Positions 34,429 through 42,812 of a stretch of DNA of 64,000 bases are shown here, one piece after another (the stretch's first letter is position 1; every line of letters begins with the position of its first letter). The notes beneath the pieces were generated by a model, which saw only the letters and a program-made list of their open reading frames with translations, was not told the DNA's origin and did not search any database. Made by a program: the position numbers and the translations under genes. The DNA is from Streptosporangium sp040640155 (GTDB lineage Bacteria > Actinomycetota > Actinomycetes > Streptosporangiales > Streptosporangiaceae). The DNA lies in NCBI RefSeq assembly GCF_040640155.1, contig NZ_JBFABE010000003.1, positions 124,001 through 188,000 of the forward strand, given 5' to 3'.

Positions 34429-36219
34429 ATGGGGTGCATGAACGACACCGGCCGGGCCCAGGATCAGACGAGTGGCGTGCCCGGCCCCGAGCCCGCCTCC
34501 CCCGCGCAGGAGCGGGGTCTGCTGGGCCGCAGCGACCAGGGCCGCATGCTCACCGGCGTCTGCGCCGGTCTGGGGCGGTACGCCGGGGTCGACCCGGTGC
34601 TGGTGCGGGTCGGCTTCGCGGTGCTGGTGCTCGGCTCGGGGATCGGCATCATCCTCTACATCGCGGCCTTCCTGCTGATGCGCGAGACCGACGGCGGCCC
34701 CGGCCACCTGGAGCAGTGGACCAAGCGCGACTTCGACGGCGAGACGGTCCTGACCCTGCTGACCGGCGTCTTCGCCCTCGGCCTGGTGATCAACGTCTCC
34801 TCGGACGGCGTCGGCACCGGGACGATCGTGGTCGGCACCGTCCTCGCCATCGCCCTGCTCGCCGCCCACGCCCGGGGGGTCGACCTGCTGGCCGTGGCCC
34901 GGTCGCTGCCCGACCGGCTGCGCCGCGGGGAGCAACCCCACCGGAGCGGCTCCTGGCGGCCCTCGCCGCCCTCGCCCGCCTCCCCGGTCTCGCCCGCCTC
35001 CCCGTTCCCACCGGCCTCGCCGTTCCCACCGGCCTCGCCGGTCCCGCCGGACGCCCGGCCGGAGACGGGCGGGCGCTCCCGCCCCCTGGCCGAACACGAC
35101 CACGTCACCCGCGCCACCTCGGCCACCGGGTACGCGGCCCCGCACGCGCCCGGAAGCATGTCCGGCGGCGGGCCCGCGAACACGGCCGGGAGCATGCCCG
35201 GGGACACGTCCGGGAACGCGCCCTGGAACATGCCCGGAAACGTCACCGGTGCCACCGGGGGGACCGTGGCGGGGGACACCGTGCCCCCCGCCTCCGAGGA
35301 CGCCGCTCACCCCCCGGCCCGAGCCGTCGCCGGGCCGGGTGGTGAGACGGCCGCGGAACCGCCCACCCCCGGTTCCCCGGACGGGTACGTCCCCCACCCG
35401 GACGACCCCGGCCCGGGTCCCATTCCGTACGAGGACGTCCCGCCGGCCCCGTACCGTCCCCTGAGCCCGTCGTTCGACTCCTCGGGCGAGCCCTTCTCAC
35501 CGTACGGGCCCTACCGGCCCCTGGACCCCCGCAGGCGGGAGCGGCTCCACTCCCCCTACGCCCCGCCCGGGTACGGCGCAGCGGTGGAGGCGCCGCCCAG
35601 ACCCGGCCGGCCCCGATCGTTCGTCGGTGCCGTCACCATCGTCCTGGCCATGATCGTCGGAGGGGTCACCGTGGCGATCCAGTCCACCTCGGGATCGGTC
35701 GACATGACCGTCGCCGGGGGTGCCGCGCTCGCCGTCATCGGCACCGGCCTGCTGGTCGCCGCCTGGTTCGGCCGGGGAGCCGGCCTGGTCGTGATCGGCG
35801 CCGTGCTGTCGCTCGCCCTGATCGCCGGCTCCCTGCTGGGAGGGATGCCGAAGAAGTTCGGCAACTACCACTGGGAGCCCGCCGCCCTGTCGGAGGTGAT
35901 CGCCGGCTACGAGGTGGGCGTGGGCGAGGGCGTCCTGGACCTGAGCGAGCTGGCACTGCCGCCGGGCTCGCGGACCGTCCTGGACGCGTCGGTCACGGTC
36001 GGGGAGATCAGCGTGGTCCTGCCGGCGACGGCCCGGGTCGAGGTGAACGGCTCCACCAGGTTCGGCGACGTCAAGATCGACCACACGGTGGAGGGCGGCG
36101 CCGACATCCGGTACAGCAGGATCCTGGAGCCCGAGGTGCCCCCGAAGGGGGACGTGGCGACCATCGTGCTGAACGTCAAGGCCGGTGTCGGGGACGTGGA
36201 GGTGCGCCGTGCGGCCTGA
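34429..36219 (+). CDS. PspC domain membrane protein with LiaF-like C-terminus
   Basis: The 596-residue protein starts with a PspC domain (about 30-85: LLGRSDQGRMLTGVCAGLGRYAGVDPVLVRVGFAVL) and several membrane helices, then a long Pro-rich disordered middle (about 170-390), two to three more helices, and a beta-rich C-terminal part (LDASVTVGEISVVLPATARVEVNGSTRFGDVKID) like the LiaF/DUF2154 domain. LiaF-type proteins inhibit envelope-stress kinases, so this gene and the divergent PspC kinase may form one sensory unit. ATG 34429 follows AAAGG; ATG 34438 is an alternative. Frames reaching further upstream are not coding. Confidence 0.8.
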   Translation: MGCMNDTGRAQDQTSGVPGPEPASPAQERGLLGRSDQGRMLTGVCAGLGRYAGVDPVLVRVGFAVLVLGSGIGIILYIAAFLLMRETDGGPGHLEQWTKRDFDGETVLTLLTGVFALGLVINVSSDGVGTGTIVVGTVLAIALLAAHARGVDLLAVARSLPDRLRRGEQPHRSGSWRPSPPSPASPVSPASPFPPASPFPPASPVPPDARPETGGRSRPLAEHDHVTRATSATGYAAPHAPGSMSGGGPANTAGSMPGDTSGNAPWNMPGNVTGATGGTVAGDTVPPASEDAAHPPARAVAGPGGETAAEPPTPGSPDGYVPHPDDPGPGPIPYEDVPPAPYRPLSPSFDSSGEPFSPYGPYRPLDPRRRERLHSPYAPPGYGAAVEAPPRPGRPRSFVGAVTIVLAMIVGGVTVAIQSTSGSVDMTVAGGAALAVIGTGLLVAAWFGRGAGLVVIGAVLSLALIAGSLLGGMPKKFGNYHWEPAALSEVIAGYEVGVGEGVLDLSELALPPGSRTVLDASVTVGEISVVLPATARVEVNGSTRFGDVKIDHTVEGGADIRYSRILEPEVPPKGDVATIVLNVKAGVGDVEVRRAA

Positions 36220-36415
36220 CCTGGAGCGGCCCGCGCGCCGCCGCGCCCACCGCACCGACTGGATGGCACTGCTCAGCGGCATGCTGTTCGTCTCGGCCGG
36301 GATCGTGTTCGTGAGCCGGCCGTCCGTCGAACCGCTGATCATGCTCGTGATCCTGGTCGGCGGCCTGGGTGTGGCCGGTCTGATCACCATCCTGGCGAGG
36401 GTGATCCGGCGCTAG
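36209..36415 (+). CDS. small two-helix membrane protein
   Basis: This 68-residue protein starts at GTG 36209, overlapping the last 11 bp of the PspC/LiaF-like gene, with GGAGG 6 bases upstream. After a basic start (LERPARRRAHRTDW) it has two hydrophobic helices and ends ILARVIRR. The overlap implies translational coupling, so it probably works with the envelope-stress protein. I do not recognise a family. Confidence 0.75.
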   Translation: MRPDLERPARRRAHRTDWMALLSGMLFVSAGIVFVSRPSVEPLIMLVILVGGLGVAGLITILARVIRR

Positions 36416-36525
36416 CCGAACGGCGCGTCCGGGCGTGGAGAGGTTGACCGGAAACGGCAGGAGCGTACGTTCACTTCTGTCGGCTTCCACAGTTCCATGC
36501 CCACCGGGTGCCACCGGGAGGACGT

Positions 36526-37131
36526 ATGCCTCGAACATCCCTCACCGTCGACGGGGTCCGCTACGAGGAGGAGGTCGAACCGCGCCTCCTCCTCGTCCAC
36601 CTGCTGAGAGACCGGCTGGGCAGGACCGGTACGCCCGTCGGCTGCGACACGAGCAACTGCGGCGCCTGCACCGTGCTGCTGGACGGGGTGAGCGTGAAGA
36701 GCTGTTCCGTCCTCGCCGTACAGGCCGACGGGAGCGACGTCGTCACCGTCGAGGGCCTGGCCGAGGGCACCGAGTGGCACCCCGTGCAGCGGGCCTTCCA
36801 CGAGGAGCACGGCCTGCAGTGCGGGTACTGCACCCCCGGCATGATCATGGCCGCGATCGACCTGCTCAGGGACGACCCCGACCCGACGGAGGAGGCCGTC
36901 CGCGCGGGCCTGGAGGGCAACCTGTGCCGGTGCACGGGCTACTCCAACATCGTCCGCGCGGTACGGCGCGGCGCCCGGGAGATGTCACGGCCCGAGGCGG
37001 AGCGGACGGCGTCCGGCACGTCCGGCACGTCCGGTCCGGGCGCGTCCGACCCCGGCACGGCCGGGCACGGCACGGCCGGGCACGGCACGGCCGGGCGTGA
37101 GACGGCCGGAGGGCAGGTGCGGACGCCATGA
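36526..37131 (+). CDS. coxS: molybdenum hydroxylase small subunit, [2Fe-2S] (CoxS-like)
   Basis: The 201-residue subunit carries two [2Fe-2S] clusters: the plant-type GCDTSNCGACTV and the C-terminal CGYCTPG/CRCTGY motifs. It passes electrons from the molybdenum centre of CoxL to FAD in CoxM. Residues after about 150 are a Gly/Thr/Ser/Ala-rich tail made by 15-bp tandem repeats (GHGTAGHGTAG), not part of the usual 160-residue family length. The ATG has a GGGAGGA site. Its TGA overlaps the coxL ATG. Confidence 0.93.
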   Translation: MPRTSLTVDGVRYEEEVEPRLLLVHLLRDRLGRTGTPVGCDTSNCGACTVLLDGVSVKSCSVLAVQADGSDVVTVEGLAEGTEWHPVQRAFHEEHGLQCGYCTPGMIMAAIDLLRDDPDPTEEAVRAGLEGNLCRCTGYSNIVRAVRRGAREMSRPEAERTASGTSGTSGPGASDPGTAGHGTAGHGTAGRETAGGQVRTP

Positions 37132-39542
37132 CCGAGCAGCTCGACGCGGGCATGGTCGCCGGGCGGATCGCCGAGAGCGACCAGCTCGGCACCCCCTCCG
37201 CCGGCCACGAGGTCGGCCGGGCGCGCAGGCGCAAGGAGGACGCCCGGCTGGTCACCGGCCGCACCACCTGGACCGACAACATCCAGCTCCCCGGCATGAC
37301 GTACGTGGCCTTCCTGCGCAGCCCGATGGCCCACGCCAGGATCACCCGGGTCGACACCTCGGCCGCGCGCGGCCTGTCGGGCGTGGTCGCCGCCTACAGC
37401 GGCCGGGACCTCGCCGGCGAGCAGGGCAGCCTCCCGTGCGCCTGGCCGGTCAGCGAGGACGTCCTGATCCCCGACCACCCGCCGATGGCGGTCGACGAGG
37501 TCCGCTACGCCGGCGAGGCGGTGGCCTGCGTGGTCGCCGTCGACCGCTACCGGGCGGCCGACGCCCTGGAGGCGATCGAGATCGACTACGAGCCGCTGGA
37601 GGCCGTGCTCGACATGACCGAGGCGCTCACCGAGGGCAGCCCGAAGGTCCACGAGGGCGCGTCCGCCGGGAACCGGGCGTTCACCTGGAGGTTCTCCGGC
37701 GGCGACGTCGAGGAGGCGTTCCGCGACGCGCCGGTGGTGATCGAGCGCGCCTACGTGCAGCAGCGGCTCATCCCCACGGCCATGGAGCCCCGCGCGGTGG
37801 TGGCCACCACCGACGGCGACTCCTTCACGCTGTACTCGTCCACCCAGATCCCGCACGTGCTGCGCGTCATGCTCGCGCTGACCACCGGCATCCCCGAGCA
37901 CCGGCTGCGGGTGATCGCCCCGGACGTGGGCGGCGGCTTCGGCTCCAAGCTCCAGGTCACCGCCGAGGAGGTCCTCGCCCTGCTGCTGACCCGGCGGCTG
38001 GGCAGGCCGGTGAAGTGGACCGAGTCGCGCTCCGAGGGCAACCTGACCGCGCACCACGGCCGCGACCAGCTCCAGCGGATCCGCCTCGCCGCCGACCGGG
38101 ACGGGCGGGTGCGGGGCGTCCAGGTGAACCTGCTGGCCGACATGGGCGCCTACCTGATGCTGATCACGCCGGGCGTGCCGCTGCTGGGCGCGTTCATGTA
38201 CAACGGGATCTACAAGATGGACGCCTACGACTTCACCTGCACCGGCGTCTTCACCACCAAGGTGCCGACCGACGCCTACCGGGGCGCGGGGCGGCCGGAG
38301 GCGACGTTCGCGATCGAGCGCGCCATGGACGAGCTCGCCCACGAGCTGGGCATGGACCCCGTCGAGCTGCGCCGCCGTAACTGGATCACCCACGAGGAGT
38401 TCCCGTACACCACGGTCTGCGGGCTGACCTACGACTCGGGCAACTACGAGGCCGCGACCGAACGGGCCCTGGCCCTGCTCGGGTACGACAGGCTCAGGGC
38501 CGAGCAGGCCGACCGCCGCGACCGGCGTGACCCGGTGCAGCTCGGCATCGGCGTCTCCACGTTCACCGAGATGTGCGGGCTGGCCCCCTCCCGGGTGCTG
38601 GGCAGCCTGAGCTACGGCGCGGGCGGCTGGGAGCACGCCTCGGTGAGGATGCTGCCCACCGGCAAGGTCGAGGTCGTCACCGGCTCCTCGCCGCACGGCC
38701 AGGGGCACGAGACCGCGTGGAGCCAGATCGTCGCCGACGCGCTGGGCGTGCCGTTCGAGGACGTCTCGGTACTGCACGGCGACACGGCCGTCTCCCACAA
38801 GGGCATGGACACCTACGGCTCCCGCTCCCTGGTGGTGGGCGGTGTCGCCGTGCTGGCCGCCTGCGAGAAGGTCAAGGACCGGGCCAGGCTGCTCGCCGCG
38901 CACATGCTGGAGGCCTCCGCCGACGACGTCGAGTTCGCCGACGGCACGTTCACGGTCCGCGGCACCGGGGTGGGGAAGACCATCCAGGAGCTGGCGCTGG
39001 CCACCTTCGCCGCGCACGACCTGCCCGAGGGGTTCGAGCCCGCGCTGGACGCCGACGCGACCTTCGACCCGGACAACTTCTCCTTCCCGCACGGCACCCA
39101 CCTGTGCGCGGTCGAGGTGGACACCGAGACGGGCGCGGTGCGGATCCGGGCCTACGTGGCCGTCGACGACGTGGGGTCGGTGGTGAACCCGCTGATCGTC
39201 GAGGGGCAGGTGCACGGCGGCATCGCCCAGGGCGTCGCCCAGGCCTTGTTCGAGGAGGCGGTCCACGACGCCGAGGGCAACCTGCTCACCGCGACGATGG
39301 CCGACTACCTCATCCCCGCCGCGTCCGACCTGCCGGTCTTCGTCACCGACCGCACGGAGACCCCGTCGACGACCAACCCGCTGGGCGTCAAGGGCGTCGG
39401 CGAGGCCGGGACGATCGCCTCCACGCCCGCGGTGGTCAACGCGGTCGTCGACGCGCTGCGTCCCTTCGGGGTGGACGACGTGCGGATGCCCTGCACCCCC
39501 GAGCGCGTCTGGCGCGCCGTCACCGAGGGAGGCGACCGATGA
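37128..39542 (+). CDS. coxL: molybdenum hydroxylase large subunit (form II CoxL-like)
   Basis: The 804-residue subunit binds the molybdopterin cytosine dinucleotide cofactor. GGGFGSK and the active-site loop AYRGAGR are visible. The loop is that of form II CO-dehydrogenase-like enzymes; form I enzymes with proven CO oxidation have AYxCSFR. So the substrate may be CO at low activity, an aldehyde or a heterocycle. The order S-L-M, with 4-bp overlaps on both sides, is also typical of form II. No XdhC/CoxF or cofactor maturation genes are adjacent. Confidence 0.9.
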   Translation: MTEQLDAGMVAGRIAESDQLGTPSAGHEVGRARRRKEDARLVTGRTTWTDNIQLPGMTYVAFLRSPMAHARITRVDTSAARGLSGVVAAYSGRDLAGEQGSLPCAWPVSEDVLIPDHPPMAVDEVRYAGEAVACVVAVDRYRAADALEAIEIDYEPLEAVLDMTEALTEGSPKVHEGASAGNRAFTWRFSGGDVEEAFRDAPVVIERAYVQQRLIPTAMEPRAVVATTDGDSFTLYSSTQIPHVLRVMLALTTGIPEHRLRVIAPDVGGGFGSKLQVTAEEVLALLLTRRLGRPVKWTESRSEGNLTAHHGRDQLQRIRLAADRDGRVRGVQVNLLADMGAYLMLITPGVPLLGAFMYNGIYKMDAYDFTCTGVFTTKVPTDAYRGAGRPEATFAIERAMDELAHELGMDPVELRRRNWITHEEFPYTTVCGLTYDSGNYEAATERALALLGYDRLRAEQADRRDRRDPVQLGIGVSTFTEMCGLAPSRVLGSLSYGAGGWEHASVRMLPTGKVEVVTGSSPHGQGHETAWSQIVADALGVPFEDVSVLHGDTAVSHKGMDTYGSRSLVVGGVAVLAACEKVKDRARLLAAHMLEASADDVEFADGTFTVRGTGVGKTIQELALATFAAHDLPEGFEPALDADATFDPDNFSFPHGTHLCAVEVDTETGAVRIRAYVAVDDVGSVVNPLIVEGQVHGGIAQGVAQALFEEAVHDAEGNLLTATMADYLIPAASDLPVFVTDRTETPSTTNPLGVKGVGEAGTIASTPAVVNAVVDALRPFGVDDVRMPCTPERVWRAVTEGGDR

Positions 39543-40471
39543 TCCCCGCGTCGTTCGACTACGTCAGGCCCGAGTCGCTGGAGGAGGCCTGCCGGGTGCT
39601 CGGCGAGGCCGCGGACTCCGGCGACGACGTCAAGGTGCTGGCCGGGGGGCAGTCGCTGCTGCCGCTGCTGCGGCTCCGGCTGGCCTACCCGTCCACGCTG
39701 GTGGACCTCGGGCGCCTGCCCGGCCTGCGCGGCGTCGAGGACCGGGGCGACCACGTGTTCGTCGGCGCGCTCACCACCCACGACGAGGTGCTGCGCTCCG
39801 CCGTGATCAGGGAGCGCGCCCCGCTGCTCGCCCTGGCCACGGCCACGGTCGCCGACCCCGCCGTACGGCACCGCGGCACGCTGGGCGGCTCCCTGGCCCA
39901 CGCCGACCCCGCCGGGGACCTGCCCGCGGTGGCGCTGGCGCTCGGCTGCGTCCTCGTCGCCCGCTCCGGCGACGGCGAGCGGGAGATCCCGGCGGCGGAC
40001 TTCTTCGTCGACTACCTGGAGACCGCGCTGGGGCCCGGCGAGGTGCTGACCGGCGTCAAGGTGCCCGTCCTCGGAGCGGGCTGGGGCTTTCACTACGAGA
40101 AGTTCCACCGCAGCGCGCAGGCGTGGGCGATCGTCGGCGTCGCCGCGGCCGTGCGGCGGAGCGACGGGGTCGTCGAGGAGGCCAGGATCGGGCTGACCAA
40201 CATGGGTCCCGCCCCGGTGCGGGCCCGGGCCGTGGAGGAGGCGCTGCGCGGTGTGGAGGTCACGTCCCCCGGTCCCGGACTCGGTCCCGGTCCCGGTTCC
40301 GGTCCCGGTTCCGGCGGCGGCCCCGGCGGCGCGGCCGATCCGGTCGCCGAGGCGTGCGCGCGGGCGGACGAGGACACCTCGCCCCCGGCGGACCTGCACG
40401 CCAGGCCCGACTACCGCCGTCACCTGGCCCGCGTGCTGACCCGGCGGGCGATCAGGAGCGCGATCGGCTGA
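39539..40471 (+). CDS. coxM: molybdenum hydroxylase medium subunit, FAD-binding (CoxM-like)
   Basis: The 310-residue subunit has the two FAD-binding signatures AGGQSLLPLLRLRLA and LGGSLAHADPAGDLP. It takes electrons from CoxS and hands them on to the respiratory chain or other acceptors. The ATG overlaps the coxL TGA. Between about residues 243 and 264 there is a lineage-specific Gly/Pro/Ser insert (GPGPGSGPGSGGG) encoded by short repeats. The C-terminus DYRRHLARVLTRRAIRSA is normal. Confidence 0.92.
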   Translation: MIPASFDYVRPESLEEACRVLGEAADSGDDVKVLAGGQSLLPLLRLRLAYPSTLVDLGRLPGLRGVEDRGDHVFVGALTTHDEVLRSAVIRERAPLLALATATVADPAVRHRGTLGGSLAHADPAGDLPAVALALGCVLVARSGDGEREIPAADFFVDYLETALGPGEVLTGVKVPVLGAGWGFHYEKFHRSAQAWAIVGVAAAVRRSDGVVEEARIGLTNMGPAPVRARAVEEALRGVEVTSPGPGLGPGPGSGPGSGGGPGGAADPVAEACARADEDTSPPADLHARPDYRRHLARVLTRRAIRSAIG

Positions 40472-40635
40472 GCCCCGGCCGATCAGGCCCGGTGCCGGAC
40501 CGGGCGGTCCGCCGATCCGGCCCGGATCACCATCCGGCCCCGATCACCGGGCGCCGAGGCATCGTCCACGCCCAGATGGGCAGTACCAGGGATACGGACA
40601 CCGTCCGGCTCGGACCGTTACGAGCCAGCATGGTC

Positions 40636-40665
40636 CGCTATATAGACATAAATACAATTATGGTT
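40636..40665. promoter_or_regulatory. AT-rich island upstream of coxG
   Basis: About 30 bases that are mostly A/T (TATATAGACATAAATACAAT and following) stand out in a region above 70 percent GC. CATAA at 40647 and TTATG at 40658 form an inverted repeat. It lies 100 bp before coxG, in a 293-bp space that carries no gene. Promoter or operator is the likely use. Confidence 0.45.
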
Positions 40666-40764
40666 TGCGTTGGGTCATTCGTCCGCTTCCGCAGCGGTGT
40701 ACTGGAATACGACCCCGTGTAGTCGTAATGTCGCAACAGCGGCCGATCGACAAGGAGCGGATCG

Positions 40765-41964
40765 ATGGCGATGCGATTCGAGCACGAGTTCACGATCCCG
40801 GTGCCGGTCGAGCAGGCCTGGCCGGTACTGCTCGACGTCGAGCGCGTCGCGCCCTGCCTGCCCGGCGCCACCGTCGACAAGGTCGAGGGGGACGCCTTCA
40901 CCGGCAAGCTGAAGGTGAAGGTCGGGCCGATCACGGTCACCTACCAGGGGCGCGCCTCCTACGAGAAGGTGGACGAGGACGCCCGCTCCCTGACCCTCGC
41001 CGCCTCCGGCAAGGAGGCCAGGGGGCCGGGCACCGCCGGCGCCACGGTCGTCGCCCGCCTGCACCCCGAGGGCCGCACGACCCGCGTCACCGTCGAGACC
41101 TCCTTCACCGTGACCGGCCGCCCGGCCCAGTTCGGCCGGGGCGTGATGACCGAGGTCGGCGGGAAACTGATCGACAGGTTCGCGGCCAACCTCTCCCGGC
41201 TGCTGGGCGAGAGCCCCGGCGTGGAGACCGCCGCCGAGACGCCCCTGGAGACGGGCGGCGTGGGCGGCTGGAGCGCTCCTGCGACACCGGAGGCGCCGTC
41301 CGCCGGGCAGCCGGACTCGGCGCCGTCCGCCCCGGAAGGCCAGGAAGGTCCAGAAGACGCGGCCGGTCCGGCGGGCACGAAGCCCGCGACGTCCACGAAG
41401 CCCGGCAGGGACTCGAAGGGCCCGAAGGAGTCGACGCCTCCGAAGAGCTCGGAGGCCCCGAAGAGCTCGAAGGCCCCGGAGGCCCCGGGGAGCCCGGAGG
41501 CGCCGGCCCCCGGCCCGGCGGGCGCCACGGCCCCCGCCGCGGGGGGCACGGACGACCCCGGCGGCGCGGGCGCCACGCCCCCCACCACGCCCCCCACCAC
41601 GCCCCCCACCACGCCCCTCGCCTCGCACGACACCGACCCGGCGGCCTCCGGGCTGGGCGGACCGGACGGACCGGAGGGGACGAACGCCCCGGCGGGGGCA
41701 CCCGTTCCCGGGCCGGCCGGCGCCACGAGGCACCTCAGCGCGGTGCCGACGCCTCCGGACCTGGTCCTCGACGAGGAGTCCGGCACGCGCCGGAGCCACC
41801 CCGCCGGCACCTCGCGCACCTCGCTCAGCCCCGACGAGGAGGCCCTGAACCTCCTGGAGGTGGCGGGCCTGCCGCTCCTCAAGCGCGTCGCCCCGGTGGT
41901 CGCGGCCCTGACACTCCTCGTCCTGGTCACCTGGCTGATCCGCCGGTCCCTGAACCGGCGCTGA
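40765..41964 (+). CDS. coxG: CoxG-like SRPBCC protein with membrane-anchor tail
   Basis: The 399-residue protein opens with a CoxG/SRPBCC domain (residues 1-150; FTIPVPVEQAWPVLLDVERVAPCLPGA and DAFTGKLKVKVGPITVTYQG are typical). CoxG helps attach the hydroxylase to the cytoplasmic membrane. A disordered Pro/Ser/Thr/Glu-rich linker of about 190 residues follows, including PPTTPPTTPPTTP, and the end is a membrane helix (about 373-392) plus RRSLNRR. That architecture fits a tethered membrane dock. AAGGAG precedes the ATG. It is separated from coxM by 293 bp and probably has its own promoter. Confidence 0.88.
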   Translation: MAMRFEHEFTIPVPVEQAWPVLLDVERVAPCLPGATVDKVEGDAFTGKLKVKVGPITVTYQGRASYEKVDEDARSLTLAASGKEARGPGTAGATVVARLHPEGRTTRVTVETSFTVTGRPAQFGRGVMTEVGGKLIDRFAANLSRLLGESPGVETAAETPLETGGVGGWSAPATPEAPSAGQPDSAPSAPEGQEGPEDAAGPAGTKPATSTKPGRDSKGPKESTPPKSSEAPKSSKAPEAPGSPEAPAPGPAGATAPAAGGTDDPGGAGATPPTTPPTTPPTTPLASHDTDPAASGLGGPDGPEGTNAPAGAPVPGPAGATRHLSAVPTPPDLVLDEESGTRRSHPAGTSRTSLSPDEEALNLLEVAGLPLLKRVAPVVAALTLLVLVTWLIRRSLNRR

Positions 41965-42156
41965 ACGCACGACGACGAACGGTCGGGAGGCCGGGACCGG
42001 GCCGGGCCGGCCGCAGACGTGTGCCCGTCGCGCCTCCGGCCGGGCGGGAGCGGGCCGCACCCCGGAGAGGCCGTCCGGAATCCCGCCCGAAGCCCTGGAA
42101 GGCCCACCGGCGGCGGGGACGTCCCGGGTCCCGGCGCCCTCCGTTACGGTCGGTCC

Positions 42157-42684
42157 ATGAGCGTCGAAGATTACTTCCGCGGTCTTGCCCGCCATCCCAC
42201 GGCGGCCGCGTTGTTCGTCACCGACGAGGCCGACCGGGTCCTTCTCGTCCGGCCGACGTACAAGGAGGGGTGGGAGTTTCCCGGCGGGACGGTCGAGGAG
42301 GGGGAGACGCCGTGGGAGGCGGCCACGAGGGAGGCCGCCGAGGAACTCGGGCTGACCCTCTCGCCCCCCGTCCCGGTGCTGTTGTGCGCGGACTGGACGC
42401 GCCCTCGTGACGGGCGGCCCGGCGGGTTCCGGATGCTCTTCGACGGCGGCGTCCTGGACGAGCGGGAGCGGGCGGCGATCCGGCTGCCGCCGGAGGAGCT
42501 CAGCGCGTGGCGGATGGTGGGTCCGGCGGACGCGGACGCCTTCCTGCCCCCGGAACGGGCCCACCGGCTGCGGGCCTGCCTGTCGGCCCGCCGCACGGGG
42601 CGGACCGCTTACCTCCAGGACGGACTTCCTCTCACGCGGGCCACCACATGGACACCCCGCTCTCCGCGGACGGACGCGCCTTAG
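42157..42684 (+). CDS. NUDIX hydrolase
   Basis: The 175-residue protein has a full NUDIX box, GGTVEEGETPWEAATREAAEELG, matching G-x5-E-x7-REUxEExGU, near residues 45-67. It would hydrolyse a nucleoside diphosphate linked to another group; substrate is unknown. The ATG at 42157 gives the family-type start, while the open frame reaches back to 42019. The C-terminal 30 residues are poorly conserved in appearance. It is followed by the fic gene after a 128-bp regulatory space. Confidence 0.88.
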   Translation: MSVEDYFRGLARHPTAAALFVTDEADRVLLVRPTYKEGWEFPGGTVEEGETPWEAATREAAEELGLTLSPPVPVLLCADWTRPRDGRPGGFRMLFDGGVLDERERAAIRLPPEELSAWRMVGPADADAFLPPERAHRLRACLSARRTGRTAYLQDGLPLTRATTWTPRSPRTDAP

Positions 42685-42759
42685 AAAAGGACCTCCGGGC
42701 GTTCCCGTGTCACTTCCCAGACACGGAAGGCATGTCCCGCGAAGTTCACACCCGACGGA

Positions 42760-42792
42760 TGTATGAACGGTTAACATCTAAGCGTTCATACA
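42760..42792. promoter_or_regulatory. inverted-repeat operator candidate upstream of fic
   Basis: TGTATGAACG (42760-42769) and CGTTCATACA (42783-42792) are perfect 10-bp inverted arms around a 13-bp AT-rich centre that includes TAACAT, a minus-10 match. It lies 20 bp before the fic GTG. The Fic protein has a C-terminal winged helix, so autoregulation through this site is plausible. Confidence 0.55.
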
Positions 42793-42812
42793 AGCGGGAG
42801 GACTTAACCCCT

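Noticed and set aside
40265..40340. Repeat in coxM as a transposon trace
   Set aside because: It is a simple in-frame GGTCCCGG-type slippage repeat coding Gly/Pro/Ser, without inverted ends or target duplication.
42648..42812. Upstream ATG starts for the Fic gene
   Set aside because: They lack ribosome-binding sites and would place the 10-bp inverted repeat and minus-10-like box inside the coding region.
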